Shown piece after piece: positions 7,386 to 7,869 of a DNA stretch of 7,869 nucleotides. The translations under genes were made by a program, and so were the position numbers. Positions within the stretch are counted from its first letter, which is position 1. Each line of letters starts with the position of its first letter. The DNA comes from Bacteroidetes bacterium 4572_112. GTDB lineage: Bacteria > Bacteroidota > Bacteroidia > Bacteroidales > UBA1556. The notes below the pieces were generated by a model, which ran no database searches, was not told the origin of the DNA, and saw nothing but the letters and a program-made list of their open reading frames with translations. The DNA lies in assembly GCA_002254285.1 (NCBI GenBank), contig NIUZ01000072.1, positions 1 to 7,869 of the forward strand, in the 5' to 3' direction.

Positions 7386-7416
7386 AAGTCACTAAAATAG
7401 TAATACACAGAACCGA

Positions 7417-7869
7417 ATGAGAAGGGAAACAATCACCTTTATTTTTACGAAAGTATATATTCTTTCATTGTTTTTGGCAATATCTTTCAATATTAATGCC
7501 CAAGACTATGTTGGTACTAAACTGCTACGCGATAGTTGTAATCATGAACTTTACTTTCGTTTCGAAAATACTGAGTTTATTCGCAATCGAGAGTTATATT
7601 CAGAATTTACCGAGGGGTTTGTGAACTTTGGCTTTATAGCAAAACCAAGCCTTGAGTATTATTTTACTCCTAATACACGAATCAATGTTGGAGTGCATGT
7701 TATGAAATTCTCAGGAAGAGATAATTTTACGCAAGCAATTCCAATTATTAGCATACAACAGCAATTTCTCAAAAATTTCAGCTTAGTATTAGGTAGTATT
7801 TATAGTACTAATACCCATAATCTTGATGAGCCCATTTTTAAAATGGACAACTACTATCTTGCTAATATT
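7417..7869 (+). CDS. Secreted or outer-membrane hypothetical protein, N-terminal part (runs off the window)
   Basis: An open frame of 151 codons from the ATG at 7417 to the window end, with no stop reached. An in-frame TAA at 7393-7395 and no ATG in between fix this as the only nearby ATG start. Residues 1-28 are a signal peptide: basic MRRETITFIFTK, a hydrophobic core, and a cleavage site after INA before Gln29. The mature part is rich in aromatic residues and in alternating polar/apolar stretches (for example YFRFENTEF, SLEYYFTPNTRINVGVHVM, FSLVLGSIYST). This suits beta strands of an outer-membrane barrel or beta-rich exported protein. There is no SusC/SusD or lipoprotein signature: no Cys follows the signal peptide, and the only visible Cys is near residue 41. 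I do not recognise a characterised family, and function is unknown. It has its own promoter and is divergent from the channel gene, so a functional link to it is not implied. Confidence 0.8.
   Translation, partial: MRRETITFIFTKVYILSLFLAISFNINAQDYVGTKLLRDSCNHELYFRFENTEFIRNRELYSEFTEGFVNFGFIAKPSLEYYFTPNTRINVGVHVMKFSGRDNFTQAIPIISIQQQFLKNFSLVLGSIYSTNTHNLDEPIFKMDNYYLANI

Overview
The window looks like AT-rich chromosomal DNA of a Bacteroidota bacterium (probably class Bacteroidia or a relative). Four things point there. Start codons lack a Shine-Dalgarno sequence. The divergent intergenic region has TANNTTTG-type -7 boxes. Two signal peptides end in Ala followed by Gln. One gene encodes a fused ABC permease/M1 metallopeptidase, an architecture I associate mainly with this phylum. 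No genus can be named from the sequence alone.

Layout: (1) Positions 3-4471, plus strand, hold a tight two-gene unit: an ABC transporter ATPase, then after 2 bases a 1193-residue protein. That protein joins two six-helix ABC-2-type permease modules, a thirteenth membrane helix and a C-terminal M1-family zinc aminopeptidase-like domain. Together they could form a complete transporter (one ATPase type, both permease halves in one chain) carrying a peptidase on the outer face of the inner membrane. The unit may begin upstream of the window, because the first start codon lies 2 bases from the edge. (2) Positions 4472-4652 separate two convergent genes. They hold a hairpin flanked by a 10-bp direct repeat, a strong intrinsic terminator for the plus-strand unit, and short repeats. 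(3) Positions 4653-7235, minus strand, encode an 860-residue MscS-superfamily mechanosensitive channel of the large, multi-helix type. It has a signal peptide, a helical periplasmic domain, about 11 membrane helices, the MscS pore and beta domains, and a charged tail ending in Asp-Gly repeats. (4) Positions 7236-7416 are a divergent promoter region with one plausible promoter for each direction. (5) Positions 7417-7869, plus strand, hold the start of a secreted or outer-membrane hypothetical protein that runs off the window.

No RNA gene, CRISPR array, insertion sequence or phage gene is visible. The most interesting system is the ATPase plus permease-peptidase pair. The architecture recurs in Bacteroidota annotation, but as far as I know its substrate and purpose have not been established. 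The other genes are not obviously linked to it: they face the other way or have their own promoter.
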